DNA of 64,000 nt. Origin: Conexibacter arvalis (lineage in GTDB: Bacteria > Actinomycetota > Thermoleophilia > Solirubrobacterales > Solirubrobacteraceae). The translations under genes were made by a program, and so were the position numbers. The stretch is from positions 62,001 to 126,000 of the forward strand of contig NZ_JACHNU010000003.1 in assembly GCF_014199525.1 (NCBI RefSeq), given 5' to 3'. Under the pieces are notes generated by a model. It was not told the DNA's origin. It searched no databases and saw only the letters and a program-made list of their open reading frames with translations. Below, in pieces: positions 25,801 to 34,159 of this stretch (position 1 is its first letter; the number at the start of each line of letters is the position of its first letter).

Positions 25801-28800
25801 CCGTCAGCGGCGTCAACGACGGCCCGACCGCGACCGACGACGCCTACGAGACCGACGAGGACACCGTCCTCACGGTCGCCGCCCCCGGCCTCCTCGCCAA
25901 CGACAGCGACCCCGACGGCGACAGCCTCGCGATCGACCAGGTCGACGGCGACGACGCCAGAGTCGGCAGCGCCTACAGAACCGCGAGAGGCGCGACCGTC
26001 ACCGTCGCGGCCGACGGCTCGCTCTCCTACGACCCGACCGGCGCCTTCGACGCGCTCGCACCCGGCGAGGAGGCGACCGACACCGTCACCTACCGCGCCA
26101 CCGACGGCACGGCCGGCGACACCGCGACGATCACGATCACGATCAGAGGCCTCAACGACAGACCGGCCGCGAGCGACGACGCCTACGTCACCGACGAGGA
26201 CACCGCGCTCACGGTCGCGGCCCCCGGCCTCCTCGCCAACGACAGCGACCCGGAGGGCGACGGCCTCGTCGTCGACCAGGTCGACGGCAGCGCCGCCAAC
26301 GTCGGCACGCCGTTCAGAGCGGCCTCGGGCGCGACCGTCAGCGTCGCGGCCGACGGCTCGCTCTCCTACGACCCGCGCGGCGCCTTCGACGCGCTCAGAC
26401 CGGGCGAGGAGGCGACCGACACGATCGCCTACCGCGCCAGCGACGGCGCGGCCGGCGACACCGCGACGATCACGATCACGATCAGCGGCGTCAACGACGC
26501 GCCGACCGGCGTCGCCGACAGCTACGCCGGCGTCGGCAACACGACGCTCGTCGTCAGCGACCCGGCCCCGGCCGGCGAGGCCGCCAAGCAGCTGACCGGC
26601 TTCGTCTCCGACAACGACACCGACCCCGACCACGCGGCCGAGGAGCTGTCGGTGAGAGCCGAGAGCGTCGCCACGAGACTCGGCGGTCACGCGACGATAG
26701 ACGGCGACGGCAGCTTCACCTACGTGCCGCCGACCGGCAGCACCGGCGACGACTCGTTCGACTACGAGATCAGCGACGGCGACAGAAGCGGCACCGGAAC
26801 CGTCACGGTCAGACTGAGCAGACGCGTCTGGTACGTCGACAACACGGAGGCCGTCGGCGGCACCGGGCGCTCCAGCGACGCGTTCGACACGCTCGCGGAG
26901 GCGACCGCCGCCTCCACCGCTGGCGACACGATCTTCGTCCACACCGGCGACGCGACAACGAGAGGGATGAACGCCGGGGCGACGCTCGACGCGAACGAGC
27001 GGCTGCTCGGCGAGGCAGCCGACCTCGTCGTCGACGGCGATCGGCTCTACGACGGCTCCGCCGCGAGACGGCCGTCGATCTCCAACGCCTCCGGCGTCGG
27101 GGTCGCGCTCGCCTCCGGCAGCCACGTCGAGGGCCTCGCGGTCACCGCCACAGGCGGCGCGGCGATCTCCGGCGGCGCCGGCGTCGCCGGCTCGACGCTG
27201 CGCGACCTGACGGTCTCCGGCAGCGGCGGCGGGGTCGCGCTGAGCGGCACGAGCGGGACGTTCACGATCGCCGACACGGCGATCTCGACGACCGGCGGCA
27301 CCGGCCTCGCCGCGACGGGCGCCGGCACGCTCGCGCTCACCAGCGCCAGCCTGGTCAGCGTCAGAAGCACCGGCGGGCGCGCGGTCGACGTCAGCGGGAC
27401 GGCGCTGTCGGGCACGATCGACGCGATCGTCGCGAGCGGCTCCGCGGGCGGCGTCGCGCTCCAGTCGACGACCGGCTCGATCACGCTCGGCGACGTCGCG
27501 GTCGACGTGACCGGCGGGACCGGCTTCCTCGCCGACGGCGTCGCAGGGCTGTCACTGCCGGCGGCCGGCGCGGTCAGCGTCAGAAACAGCGGCGGGACGG
27601 CCGTCGCGGTCCGCAACTCGACGGCGCCGAGCACGACCTTCGACGCCGTCACGGCGTCGAGCGGCAGCGCGACCGGCATCGACGTCAGCGGCAACAGAGG
27701 CGGCGGGACGACGACGTTCGGCGGCCCCGTGACCATCGCCAGCGGCGCGGCGACCGGCGTGCGGCTCGCCTCCAACGGCGGCCACGCGATCGCGTTCAGC
27801 GGCGGCGGCCTCGGCGTCACGTCGACCAGCGGCGACGGCTTCGCCGCGACCGGCGGCGGCACGGTGACGGTGACCGGCGCCGGCAACGTGCTCAGATCGG
27901 GCACCGGCACCGCCCTGCGGATCGCCGGCACGACGATCGGCGCGGCCGACGCGACCTTCCAGTCGATCTCGGCCAACGGCGGCGCCAACGGCATCGTGCT
28001 CGACCAGACGGGAGCCGGCGGCCTCGCGGTCACCGGCACCGGCGCCGCCGACAGCGGCGGCACGATCCAGAACGTCAGAGGGGCCGACGGCACCAACGCC
28101 GGCGTCGGCGTCTACCTCAACCAGGCGCGCGACGTGGCGCTGACCGGGCTGCGGCTGACCAACAGCGACGGCCATGCGATCCGCGGCACCTCGGTCGACG
28201 GCTTCGCGCTCGACAGATCGACGATCGACGGGGTGCACGGCACCAACGACGCGGTCGACGAGGGCGGGCTCCTGCTGAGAGACCTGACCGGCACGTCGAG
28301 CATCACCGACACGGCGATCTCCGGCGGCTTCGAGGACAACGCCGTGATCTCGTCGAGCAGAGGGACGCTCGCGCTCACGCTCGACAACGACACCTTCGGC
28401 GCCAACAGCAGAGACCTCGGCGGCAACAGCGTCTACCTGCTGGCCGAGGGCACCGCCGACGTGACGACGAGCGTGACGAGATCGTCGTTCACCTCCTCGC
28501 GCGAGGACCTGTTCCAGCACAACGTCACCGGCACCGCCGCCAGCGACTTCACGTTCGACGGCAACACGCTGTCGAACGGCCACCCGGCGCCGCTCGGCGG
28601 CTCGGGCCTCCTGGTCGCGGCCAGCGGCGACGGCGCCGACCTCACCTACAGCATCACCGGCAACAGACTCACCGACATGAGCGGCGGCGGGATCTTCGTC
28701 CAGAAGGCCGTCGGGATCGCGGCCGCCAGAGGCGTGATCTCCGGCAACACGATCGGCACGGCGGGCGACGTCGGGTCCGGCGCGCCGATCGGCTCGGGCA

Positions 28801-29291
28801 TCAGCGTCGAGTCGCGCGGCCAGGGCAGCCACGTCGCGCGCGTCGCGAACAACACCGTCCGCCAGTACAACCAGAACGGCATCCGCACCGTCCACGGCGA
28901 GGACGGCCCGGCCGACGACGGCAACGTCGACGTCGCGCTGACGGTCACCGGCAACACCGTGACCGAGCCGAGCGGGAACCTCGCGACGGCGGTCGGCTTC
29001 CGCAACGAGGCGGCCGACCCGAACGCGACCGTCGACCAGTGCCTCGACTTCAGAGGCAACACGATGGTCGGCTCCGCCGGCGCCTCCGGCCAGGAGGTGC
29101 GGATCCGCCACATCGCGACCCAGAACGTGGTGCGGCTGCCGGGCTACGCCGGCGGCAGCGAGGACGACGTCGCCATCACCGCCTTCCTCGCGGCGAACAA
29201 CACGCTCACCCCGGCGAGAGTCGGCGTGATAACGCCCGGCGGCGGCGCCGGCTACGTCGGCGGCGCCGGCTGCGCCCAGCCGACGTCGTGA
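22863..29291 (+). CDS. Giant secreted surface protein: caspase-like head, cadherin-like repeats, beta-helix
   Basis: 2142 aa. Start GTG 22863 chosen for GGAGGAG 5 nt upstream (GTG 22827 also in frame). Signal peptide ~10-60, preceded by RRR. Residues ~255-480 resemble a caspase-like fold: core strand NVLLFIAGGG, then QLLVDAPYAGG where active enzymes have DAC.SGG, then LLTASAADE; the catalytic His and Cys appear lost. Residues ~520-1320: a YTPDPDRNGSDSFRF module, two YTEN..DADS modules, then three DDAYETDEDT..LLANDSDPDGD modules, two of which look close to identical in DNA, and a final DSFDYEISDG module. Residues ~1325-2142: right-handed beta-helix (VDNTEAVGGTG...). No cell-wall anchor seen. 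Rich in AGA codons. Adhesin or matrix role likely. Confidence 0.85.
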   Translation: MSVPVISRAASHQRGGRRRATTAPASAAAAIGIAALAALLALAALLALTALPAAPAEARAAGLRSADAAALRALGSAGGSRPVIVFRARTPLRPRTVVAEAGIERAASASAAAAPDRADRRERLRRTGATIGRAPVVLRVGSEPAWLYYEDRGPFQLFEHPGRVALVGVRSGRVRLSRTLDWPPLAAGRLPLYLRSAAGYRSARYRVFTRLPARARARAASAAAAARPRALAAASATAAARPRALAAGADTAAATLAAEDSCAITIADMLDDSYDYASVDRTRAAFGGLLADLERRDRGFVAARYSTADGLSPTAFVDRLLKRHGCRNVLLFIAGGGVRGSETTISLGVSGHRSGRLEQQDLRGAELRALIATHPQVDWQLLVDAPYAGGLVDELSGEPNLRVLLTASAADEPTHACLPGVARLCSRPRAQLAFTSRMLAGIERLLADSTALARAVSASTPSAPFAGRLLADGYGLGAPAGALRRLGQHPRQYVNFGAPAGDSPSAPEQQRLSLPPFAHDQHVATDEDTAVRIDLAAGDELQAALGSYSIESQPAHGRLSGSGRYVTYTPDPDRNGSDSFRFRLRFAVVLPSVGNVTVDVRPVADAPVVTTTAGATAYAESAPPVPVDPGVTVGDVDSPTLTSASAMISGGYVSGQDVLAFADTPSIRGSWHAPTGTLRLSGSASLADYQTALRAITFANTSGDPVDGTRQVSFTASDGALVSAPAAKAVEVSAVNDRPVVTLAGGAVAYTENDPATAIDATLTVADADSPSLAGATVRIAGGLAAAEDVLEATAALPGGITTSYDAATGTLRLIGTASVADYETALRAIGYRNTSDAPSTDDRAVEVVATDTGGESSAVASRAVTVTAVNDGPVASDDAHETDAGTVLNVPAPGVLANDDDADGDPLAVTEVNGSGARVGTAYRTARGATVTLAADGSLSYDPDGQFDGLRPGDEETDTIAYTVADGDGASDTATISVTVSGVNDGPTATDDAYETDEDTVLTVAAPGLLANDSDPDGDSLAIDQVDGDDARVGSAYRTARGATVTVAADGSLSYDPTGAFDALAPGEEATDTVTYRATDGTAGDTATITITIRGLNDRPAASDDAYVTDEDTALTVAAPGLLANDSDPEGDGLVVDQVDGSAANVGTPFRAASGATVSVAADGSLSYDPRGAFDALRPGEEATDTIAYRASDGAAGDTATITITISGVNDAPTGVADSYAGVGNTTLVVSDPAPAGEAAKQLTGFVSDNDTDPDHAAEELSVRAESVATRLGGHATIDGDGSFTYVPPTGSTGDDSFDYEISDGDRSGTGTVTVRLSRRVWYVDNTEAVGGTGRSSDAFDTLAEATAASTAGDTIFVHTGDATTRGMNAGATLDANERLLGEAADLVVDGDRLYDGSAARRPSISNASGVGVALASGSHVEGLAVTATGGAAISGGAGVAGSTLRDLTVSGSGGGVALSGTSGTFTIADTAISTTGGTGLAATGAGTLALTSASLVSVRSTGGRAVDVSGTALSGTIDAIVASGSAGGVALQSTTGSITLGDVAVDVTGGTGFLADGVAGLSLPAAGAVSVRNSGGTAVAVRNSTAPSTTFDAVTASSGSATGIDVSGNRGGGTTTFGGPVTIASGAATGVRLASNGGHAIAFSGGGLGVTSTSGDGFAATGGGTVTVTGAGNVLRSGTGTALRIAGTTIGAADATFQSISANGGANGIVLDQTGAGGLAVTGTGAADSGGTIQNVRGADGTNAGVGVYLNQARDVALTGLRLTNSDGHAIRGTSVDGFALDRSTIDGVHGTNDAVDEGGLLLRDLTGTSSITDTAISGGFEDNAVISSSRGTLALTLDNDTFGANSRDLGGNSVYLLAEGTADVTTSVTRSSFTSSREDLFQHNVTGTAASDFTFDGNTLSNGHPAPLGGSGLLVAASGDGADLTYSITGNRLTDMSGGGIFVQKAVGIAAARGVISGNTIGTAGDVGSGAPIGSGISVESRGQGSHVARVANNTVRQYNQNGIRTVHGEDGPADDGNVDVALTVTGNTVTEPSGNLATAVGFRNEAADPNATVDQCLDFRGNTMVGSAGASGQEVRIRHIATQNVVRLPGYAGGSEDDVAITAFLAANNTLTPARVGVITPGGGAGYVGGAGCAQPTS

Positions 29292-29339
29292 GCGTCGCCG
29301 GCGCGGCAGCGCGCCGGCCTCACCGAGCACGGAGGAACG

Positions 29340-29363
29340 GGGGCCGGCGGCGACGCCGGCCCC
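29340..29363 (+). terminator. GC-rich hairpin terminator after the giant surface-protein gene
   Basis: GGGGCCGGCG-GCGA-CGCCGGCCCC, a perfect 10-bp stem with a 4-nt loop about 50 nt after the stop. No T-run, as is usual in high-GC actinobacteria. Confidence 0.7.
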
Positions 29364-29472
29364 GCTCCTCCGCCGACCTGCGCAGCCCGCCCGCGCGTCG
29401 TCGGCCGCGGCCCGCCTGCGGCCGGCCAGCCGCCCATCTGTTACGTGCATGTTGTGCCGCGCACGTCCCGCC

Positions 29473-29502
29473 TTGACAGCGGGACATCACCGCTGACATG
29501 CT
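29473..29502 (+). promoter_or_regulatory. Sigma-70-like promoter TTGACA-N18-CATGCT
   Basis: A consensus -35 (29473-29478) and CATGCT (29497-29502), leaving a leader of about 110 nt before the ATG at 29622. One of few consensus -35 boxes in the window. Confidence 0.5.
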
Positions 29503-29621
29503 AAATAAACTTCGATCTTTAATGAATTACACGGCGGAGAGGGGGTAGACGCCATGCGTCAACGGCACGTACACGTTGAATAACTCAGCAACCGCTCACT
29601 AATCGCATTTCGGGGGAAACG

Positions 29622-30077
29622 ATGGATCACGCGCGAAGCCGCGCGGGCGCACGCCCGTGGCGGTCACTCCTGTGCGGCGCCGTATCGCTGACGGCGCTGC
29701 TGCTCTGCCTGACGGCCGGCCCGGCTGCGGCGGACTGCACGACCGGCGGTTCGTCCTGCCTGCCCGGCACCGGCTATTCAACAGACGTCACATGGAACTG
29801 CGGGGCAATCGACGACACCTACGACTGTTATTACAACAGCACGACCAACCCGGCGCTCGCCGACATCCGCAGCTGGGGCTGGGGATCGGCTGCGTACAAC
29901 GGCTCGGGCAGCAGCTATGTCTGCGTCTACGGCGGCGGCAGCTTCTACGCCTGCGGCACGAACATCGCCCGCGCCTGCTTCTACGCCAACTGCAACGCGC
30001 AGAGCCTGTTGAGCTTCCGGCTGTGGGTCAAGAACATCACCGGCACGCACACCGTGTGGGGGCACGGGATGTCATGA
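29622..30077 (+). CDS. Small Cys-rich secreted protein, unknown
   Basis: 151 aa. Residues 1-37 are a clear Sec signal peptide (Arg-rich start, SLLCGAVSLTALLLCLTAGPAAA, cleavage before DC). The mature ~114 residues hold eight cysteines, enough for four disulfides, and are rich in Tyr, Trp, Gly and Asn (WNCGAIDDTYDCYYNSTTN; SYVCVYGGGSFYACG). A small stable extracellular domain is expected: inhibitor, toxin or adhesin-like. I do not recognise the family. GGGGGAAACG precedes the ATG. Codons are less GC-biased than usual. Its stop overlaps the start of the next gene (ATGA). Confidence 0.75.
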   Translation: MDHARSRAGARPWRSLLCGAVSLTALLLCLTAGPAAADCTTGGSSCLPGTGYSTDVTWNCGAIDDTYDCYYNSTTNPALADIRSWGWGSAAYNGSGSSYVCVYGGGSFYACGTNIARACFYANCNAQSLLSFRLWVKNITGTHTVWGHGMS

Positions 30078-30706
30078 ACCGCGCCTCCGACATATCGATC
30101 CGGACGCTCGCGCTGGCGATCGCGGCGGCGATCGCCGCGGCGCTGCTCGTGCTGCTGCTCGACGGCGGCGGCACCGACCGCTCGCAGGCCGCCGCGGGCG
30201 GGCCCACCTCCGCCGCGGCCGCGGCGGCCGCCGGTCGCGCGACGGCGCGCCAGCAGGTAGCGCTCCTGCGGCGGCCGCGCTCGGCGACGCGCGACGCGCT
30301 CCCGCCGCCGGTGCTCGGCGGACCACTGCTCGCGGGCGGCGTGCTCGACGTCGCGACCGTCCGCAAGGCGCCGGTCGCCGGCGCCTCCGCCTACGTCGCC
30401 TCCTCGGGCGACGGCCAAGCGGTCTGCGCCGTGGTCGACGGCGCGCTCGGCTGCGCGTCGCTGACCTCGCTGCTGGTCGACGGCACGGAGCCGTCGATCA
30501 TGGGCCGCGCCGGCGAGCCGCATCAGGTCTTCGGCGTCGCGGCCGCGGGCGTCAGCGACATCGAGCTCGTGCAGCTAGACGACAGCACCGACCCGGTGAC
30601 GGTGGTCGACGGCTTCTACCTGATCGCGAGCGACGACTACCCGCAGGCGCTGACGTGGCTAGGGCCGAGCGGGGCGGAGTCGTTCGAGTTCCCGCCGCTG
30701 CCGTGA
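30074..30706 (+). CDS. Membrane-anchored protein co-translated with the Cys-rich secreted protein, unknown
   Basis: 210 aa. A single N-terminal hydrophobic helix (residues ~12-30, LALAIAAAIAAALLVLLLDGG) without an obvious cleavage site, then an Ala-rich linker and an extracellular domain (~80-205) containing two cysteines (AVCAVVDGALGCAS) and a pattern of short beta strands. ATG overlaps the stop of the Cys-rich gene, so a dedicated partner or receptor for it is plausible (inference). Followed by a strong bidirectional terminator. Confidence 0.72.
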   Translation: MNRASDISIRTLALAIAAAIAAALLVLLLDGGGTDRSQAAAGGPTSAAAAAAAGRATARQQVALLRRPRSATRDALPPPVLGGPLLAGGVLDVATVRKAPVAGASAYVASSGDGQAVCAVVDGALGCASLTSLLVDGTEPSIMGRAGEPHQVFGVAAAGVSDIELVQLDDSTDPVTVVDGFYLIASDDYPQALTWLGPSGAESFEFPPLP

Positions 30707-30712
30707 CGACGG

Positions 30713-30749
30713 GATCCCGGCCGGCCGCGCCGCGCGGCCGACCGGGATC
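30713..30749. terminator. Bidirectional hairpin terminator between convergent genes
   Basis: GATCCCGG C CGGCCGCG ... GCGGCCG A CCGGGATC: a long near-perfect GC-rich stem between the anchored-protein gene and the convergent anti-sigma-like gene. Confidence 0.75.
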
Positions 30750-30775
30750 TTCCTGCCCGTCCTGGTGTGGCAGCT

Positions 30776-31537
30776 TCAGGTGCCCGCGCACCGCGGGCTG
30801 ACGCAGATCGAGTGTCGTTCGCTGACCACGCGCCCGTCCGCGAAGGTCGCCTCGATCGTCGCCTGCGCACGCAGCGGGCCGCCCGGCGCGGCGGGCGCGA
30901 GCGCGACCGCGAAGGAGCGCGCGACGATCTCGTCGGGCAGCGCGTCGAGTCTGCGCCGCAGCTCGGGCGTCGGTATGTCGCCCGGTCTCAGCGCGACCGG
31001 CACGCGCACGACCGCGTCGGCGACCGTCGCCTCGTAACGGCGGCCGCCGACCGAGACCGCGACCGCTCTCACCGACGCATCGACCGCGCCCCCGACGACC
31101 GCATGGATCCGGCCGCCGCGCGCGACCGCGTCGGTCGCCGGACCGGCGACGACGCCTCCGCGGGCCTGCAGCGCGACGACCAGCCCGGATCGACCCTGCA
31201 CCGGCGGCGAGCCGGCCTGGCGCGGCCGCCGCACGATCACGGTCGAGAGCCAGTCGCCCCGCGAGCGGTAGGCGGTCACCGACCAGGCGGCGCCGGCGCC
31301 GCCGGCGACGACGGTCGAGCGGCCCTCGTCGGCCGGCTGCGCCGTCTCCGCGCCGCCGGGGAACAGCGTGTCGAGCGGCGTGTCGACGACCGTCGCGGTG
31401 ACGGCCGTCCCGGCCAGCGCGACCGTCGCCGCCGCGGCGGCGATCGCGCCCTTGAGGCGGCGCCGTCTGGCGCGCGCGTTGTGGCGCCGTACGGCGCCGA
31501 TCAGCTCCAGTTCGATCGTGTCGAGTATCTCGGTCAT
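30776..31537 (-). CDS. Single-pass membrane protein paired with an ECF sigma factor (putative anti-sigma or partner)
   Basis: 253 aa. Cytosolic N-terminal ~30 residues with a basic run (RRHNARARRRRLKG), one TM helix (~31-50) and an extracytoplasmic domain of ~200 residues ending in a CVSPRC pair. The ATG overlaps the stop of the sigma factor gene, the classic arrangement for an anti-sigma factor. However, the N-terminus is too short for a zinc-binding ZAS domain and has no H-x3-C-x2-C motif, so a non-standard anti-sigma or a target protein are both possible. AGA codons are frequent, unlike in the sigma gene. Confidence 0.65.
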   Translation of the reverse strand: MTEILDTIELELIGAVRRHNARARRRRLKGAIAAAAATVALAGTAVTATVVDTPLDTLFPGGAETAQPADEGRSTVVAGGAGAAWSVTAYRSRGDWLSTVIVRRPRQAGSPPVQGRSGLVVALQARGGVVAGPATDAVARGGRIHAVVGGAVDASVRAVAVSVGGRRYEATVADAVVRVPVALRPGDIPTPELRRRLDALPDEIVARSFAVALAPAAPGGPLRAQATIEATFADGRVVSERHSICVSPRCAGT

Positions 31538-32100
31538 TGCCTGCCCTCCCGCATGCCTCCGCCGAGGCGCGCGAGCGCACGGCTCACGCGCTGGCGGACG
31601 AGCGCCTCGCTCACATCCTGTTCGCGGGCGATGTCGTCGTAGTCGCGCTCGTCGACGACCCGTGCCAGCACGGCGTCGCGCTGCTCGGCCGGAAGGTCGG
31701 CGACGAGCGCGTTCAAGGGGTTGCCCTGCATCAGCGCGCTGAGCCGCGCCTCGGCCCGCTCCAGCTCCTCGTCCTGGAACTCGATCCGCGGCACGCCGAG
31801 CCGCTCGCGGGCGGCGAGCGCGCGGCGCTGCTTGCGGCGGTTCATCGCGAGCAGGTTGTTGGCGATCCCGAACAGCCAGGCGCGCGCCGGCTCCTGGCGC
31901 GGCTTGAAGCGGCGGCGGCCGGCGAAGGCGCCGGCGAAGACGTCGGCCGTGAGGTCGGCGGCGGTCTCGACGTCGCCGGTGCGCTGGCGCAGGTAGGCGA
32001 GCACCGCCTCGGCGTGCCGACGGTAGAACACGGCGAAGGCCTCGGCGTCGTGCACCGAGGCCTTCAGCAGCTCGTCGTCGGTGCGCTGGTCGGCTGGCAT
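31534..32100 (-). CDS. ECF-type RNA polymerase sigma factor
   Basis: 188 aa. Sigma region 2 at residues ~20-90 (FYRRHAEAVLAYLRQRTGDVETAADLTADVFAGAF ... ARAWLFGIANNLLAMNRR) and region 4 at ~125-180 (LPAEQRDAVLARVVDERDYDDIAREQDVSEALVRQRVSRALARL). No C-terminal extension. Heads a two-gene unit with the membrane protein. Its target promoters cannot be told from this window. The leader (32101-32188) separates it from the quinoprotein gene on the same strand. Confidence 0.9.
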   Translation of the reverse strand: MPADQRTDDELLKASVHDAEAFAVFYRRHAEAVLAYLRQRTGDVETAADLTADVFAGAFAGRRRFKPRQEPARAWLFGIANNLLAMNRRKQRRALAARERLGVPRIEFQDEELERAEARLSALMQGNPLNALVADLPAEQRDAVLARVVDERDYDDIAREQDVSEALVRQRVSRALARLGGGMREGRQ

Positions 32101-32188
32101 CTATCCACTACCTTGCCGATCGCACGCGGCTGTGACAGCTGGGCCGGAAAAGTGGTGCGTGTCCTGCCGGCACCCGGTGCGTTTGCCG

Positions 32189-34159
32189 TTACGGCGTGCC
32201 GCCGGCGCCTCCGCCCGCGCCTCCGCCGCCGCCCGCGACCGCGGCCACGTACGCCGCGACCGACGCGATCTCCGCGTCGTCGAGCCGCCCGCCGAAGGCC
32301 GGCATCGCGCCGCGCCCCTCGGTGACGGTGGTCTCGACGGTCGCCTCGTCCGGTCTCAGGTCGTCGAGGTTGGGGCCGACGGTGCCGCTCGCGTTCGCGT
32401 CGGCGAGCGTGTGGCAGCCGGCGCAGTTGGTCGTGAAGACCTCTCTGCCGGCCGCGACGTCGGCCGCTCCACCGCCTCCGCCGCCGGGCGCCGTCTCCTG
32501 CTCGCCGCCGCCGGCCCCGCCCTGCTCGGGCGCCTTGGCGGTCTGCTCGCCGCCCTCCGCCGGTCTGCCGGTCGCGCCGATGCGGTAGGCGACGATCTGC
32601 GCCCGCTGCCCTCTCCCCTGCGGGTAGCTGGCCGCGGTGATCAGCGTGTCGCCGGCGATCGCGACGGTCGCGTTGGTGCCGGCCGGCAGTCTCTCCTGCC
32701 AGACGACCTCGCCGGTGTCGACGTCGAGCGCGTGGAGCGTGCCGTCGAAGGTCGTCGTGAAGAGGAGGCTGTTGACGACCGTCGCGGCGCCGTAGACCGG
32801 CGTCGGGAATCTCTGCGTCCACTCGACGTCGCCGTTGTCGACCGCGAGCGCGACCAGCTGGCCTCTGCCGCCGGTCAGGTCGGTTCTGTGGCGCTCCTGC
32901 GTCTCGAAGCGGGTCGGCAGGTCGACGACCGGGACGTAGACGACGCCCTTCTGCACCGCCATCTGCGTCTCGACGCCGCCGAGCACGCCCGGGTAGACGG
33001 TCGCCGGCAGCTCCAGCCGCTCGTATCTGCCCGCGAGCGCGAGCTGGTTGTCTCTGTCGTGGCCGTTGTGGATGCCGACGCTTCTGCGCCACAGCATGTC
33101 GCCGTTGCCGGCGTCGAAGGCGAAGACCTGGCCGAGCTTGCCGGAGGCGAGGACGAAGGTGCGGCCGTCCTCCTCGGTCAGCACCGGCGGCAGGTGCAGG
33201 TCCCAGTCGTAGAGGCCGTGCGGGAGCACCTGCTGGTACCACTCGACCTCGCCGCTGGTCGCGTCCAGCTTCACGAGCGAGTTGGTGAAGAGGTTCGGGC
33301 CCGGCCGGCTCTGGCCCCACGGGAATCTCTCCGTGCCGGGCCACGGGCCCGGGTTGGCGACGGCGACGTACATGGCGCCCGCGTCGTCGAACGCGGGCGG
33401 ATGCCACAGGCCACCGCCGGAGTTGATGTCGCGATGCTCCGGGCTCCAGAGGTCCTCGGGCACGGTCTTGAAGCGCCACAGCCGTCTGCCGGTCTCGGCG
33501 TCGAGCGCGTAGAGGATCCCGACGCCGTCGCCTCTGTAGAAGCCGCTGACGTTGCCGGGGACGGTCGAGATGTAGACGATCCCGTCCTTGAAGCCGGGCG
33601 CCATGTCGACGCCCTCGCGGTCGTTGCGCGTCAGTCTGAGACGCCAGATCTCCTCGCCGGTCGCCTGGTCGAGCGCGAAGGCGCCGTCGGCCGTGCCGCC
33701 GTAGACGCGGCCGTCGCCGACCGCGAGCCCGTTGGGGCCGACGGTCGGCGAGTCGAATCTGCGCGTCCACTTGACCTCGCCGGACTCGAGGTCGATCGCC
33801 TGGACGTTCGAGTCGAGGTCCTGCGCGTAGACGGTTCTGTCGACGACGATCGGCGTCGAGGCGTAGCCGCCGAAGGTGCCGGCGGCGGTGATCGGGACCG
33901 TCCACGCGACGCCGAGTCTGGAGACGGTCGCGACGTCGATCTCGCCCTGCACGTTGCGGGTGTTGGCGAGGTCGCCGTTGGGATGGGCCCACTCGCCCGC
34001 GGCGCTGCCGCCGGTCGGGCCGGCGACGAAGACCGTGCGGCTCGCGGTCGAGTCGTCGTCGCCCCCGCAGCCGGCCGCGAACAGGAGCGCCGCGACGAGC
34101 GCTCCTGCGGCGATGAGACGACTCGTGCCACCCTGAAGACGATCGCCCCATCCGACCAT
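32189..34159 (-). CDS. Quinoprotein (PQQ-type beta-propeller) dehydrogenase lipoprotein with a C-terminal cytochrome c
   Basis: 656 aa. Start ATG 34159 chosen because GGAGGG lies just upstream (an in-frame TTG at 34180 also exists). Lipoprotein signal with lipobox AAGC, Cys31, then GGDDD. Residues ~65-530 are a propeller with repeated PQQ-type motifs (LYALDAETGRRLWRFKT, VFAFDAGNGDMLWRRSV, LHALDVDTGEVVWQERLP). Residues ~575-645 are a cytochrome c domain: CAGCH haem motif and Met in GAMPAFGG. Likely oxidises an alcohol or sugar outside the membrane and passes electrons to its own haem; substrate unknown. Many AGA codons. Its start codon overlaps that of the divergent phosphoesterase. Confidence 0.85.
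   Translation of the reverse strand: MVGWGDRLQGGTSRLIAAGALVAALLFAAGCGGDDDSTASRTVFVAGPTGGSAAGEWAHPNGDLANTRNVQGEIDVATVSRLGVAWTVPITAAGTFGGYASTPIVVDRTVYAQDLDSNVQAIDLESGEVKWTRRFDSPTVGPNGLAVGDGRVYGGTADGAFALDQATGEEIWRLRLTRNDREGVDMAPGFKDGIVYISTVPGNVSGFYRGDGVGILYALDAETGRRLWRFKTVPEDLWSPEHRDINSGGGLWHPPAFDDAGAMYVAVANPGPWPGTERFPWGQSRPGPNLFTNSLVKLDATSGEVEWYQQVLPHGLYDWDLHLPPVLTEEDGRTFVLASGKLGQVFAFDAGNGDMLWRRSVGIHNGHDRDNQLALAGRYERLELPATVYPGVLGGVETQMAVQKGVVYVPVVDLPTRFETQERHRTDLTGGRGQLVALAVDNGDVEWTQRFPTPVYGAATVVNSLLFTTTFDGTLHALDVDTGEVVWQERLPAGTNATVAIAGDTLITAASYPQGRGQRAQIVAYRIGATGRPAEGGEQTAKAPEQGGAGGGEQETAPGGGGGGAADVAAGREVFTTNCAGCHTLADANASGTVGPNLDDLRPDEATVETTVTEGRGAMPAFGGRLDDAEIASVAAYVAAVAGGGGGAGGGAGGTP

Larger units (their letters stand above)
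29292..29621. other. 330-bp intergenic stretch: terminator, then an A+T-rich promoter island
   Basis: The left part holds the terminator at 29340-29363. From about 29440 the composition drops sharply to A+T-rich sequence (CTAAATAAACTTCGATCTTTAATGAATTA region), unlike almost anywhere else in the window. It holds the promoter for the Cys-rich secreted protein. No small ORF with a ribosome-binding site seen. Confidence 0.6.
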
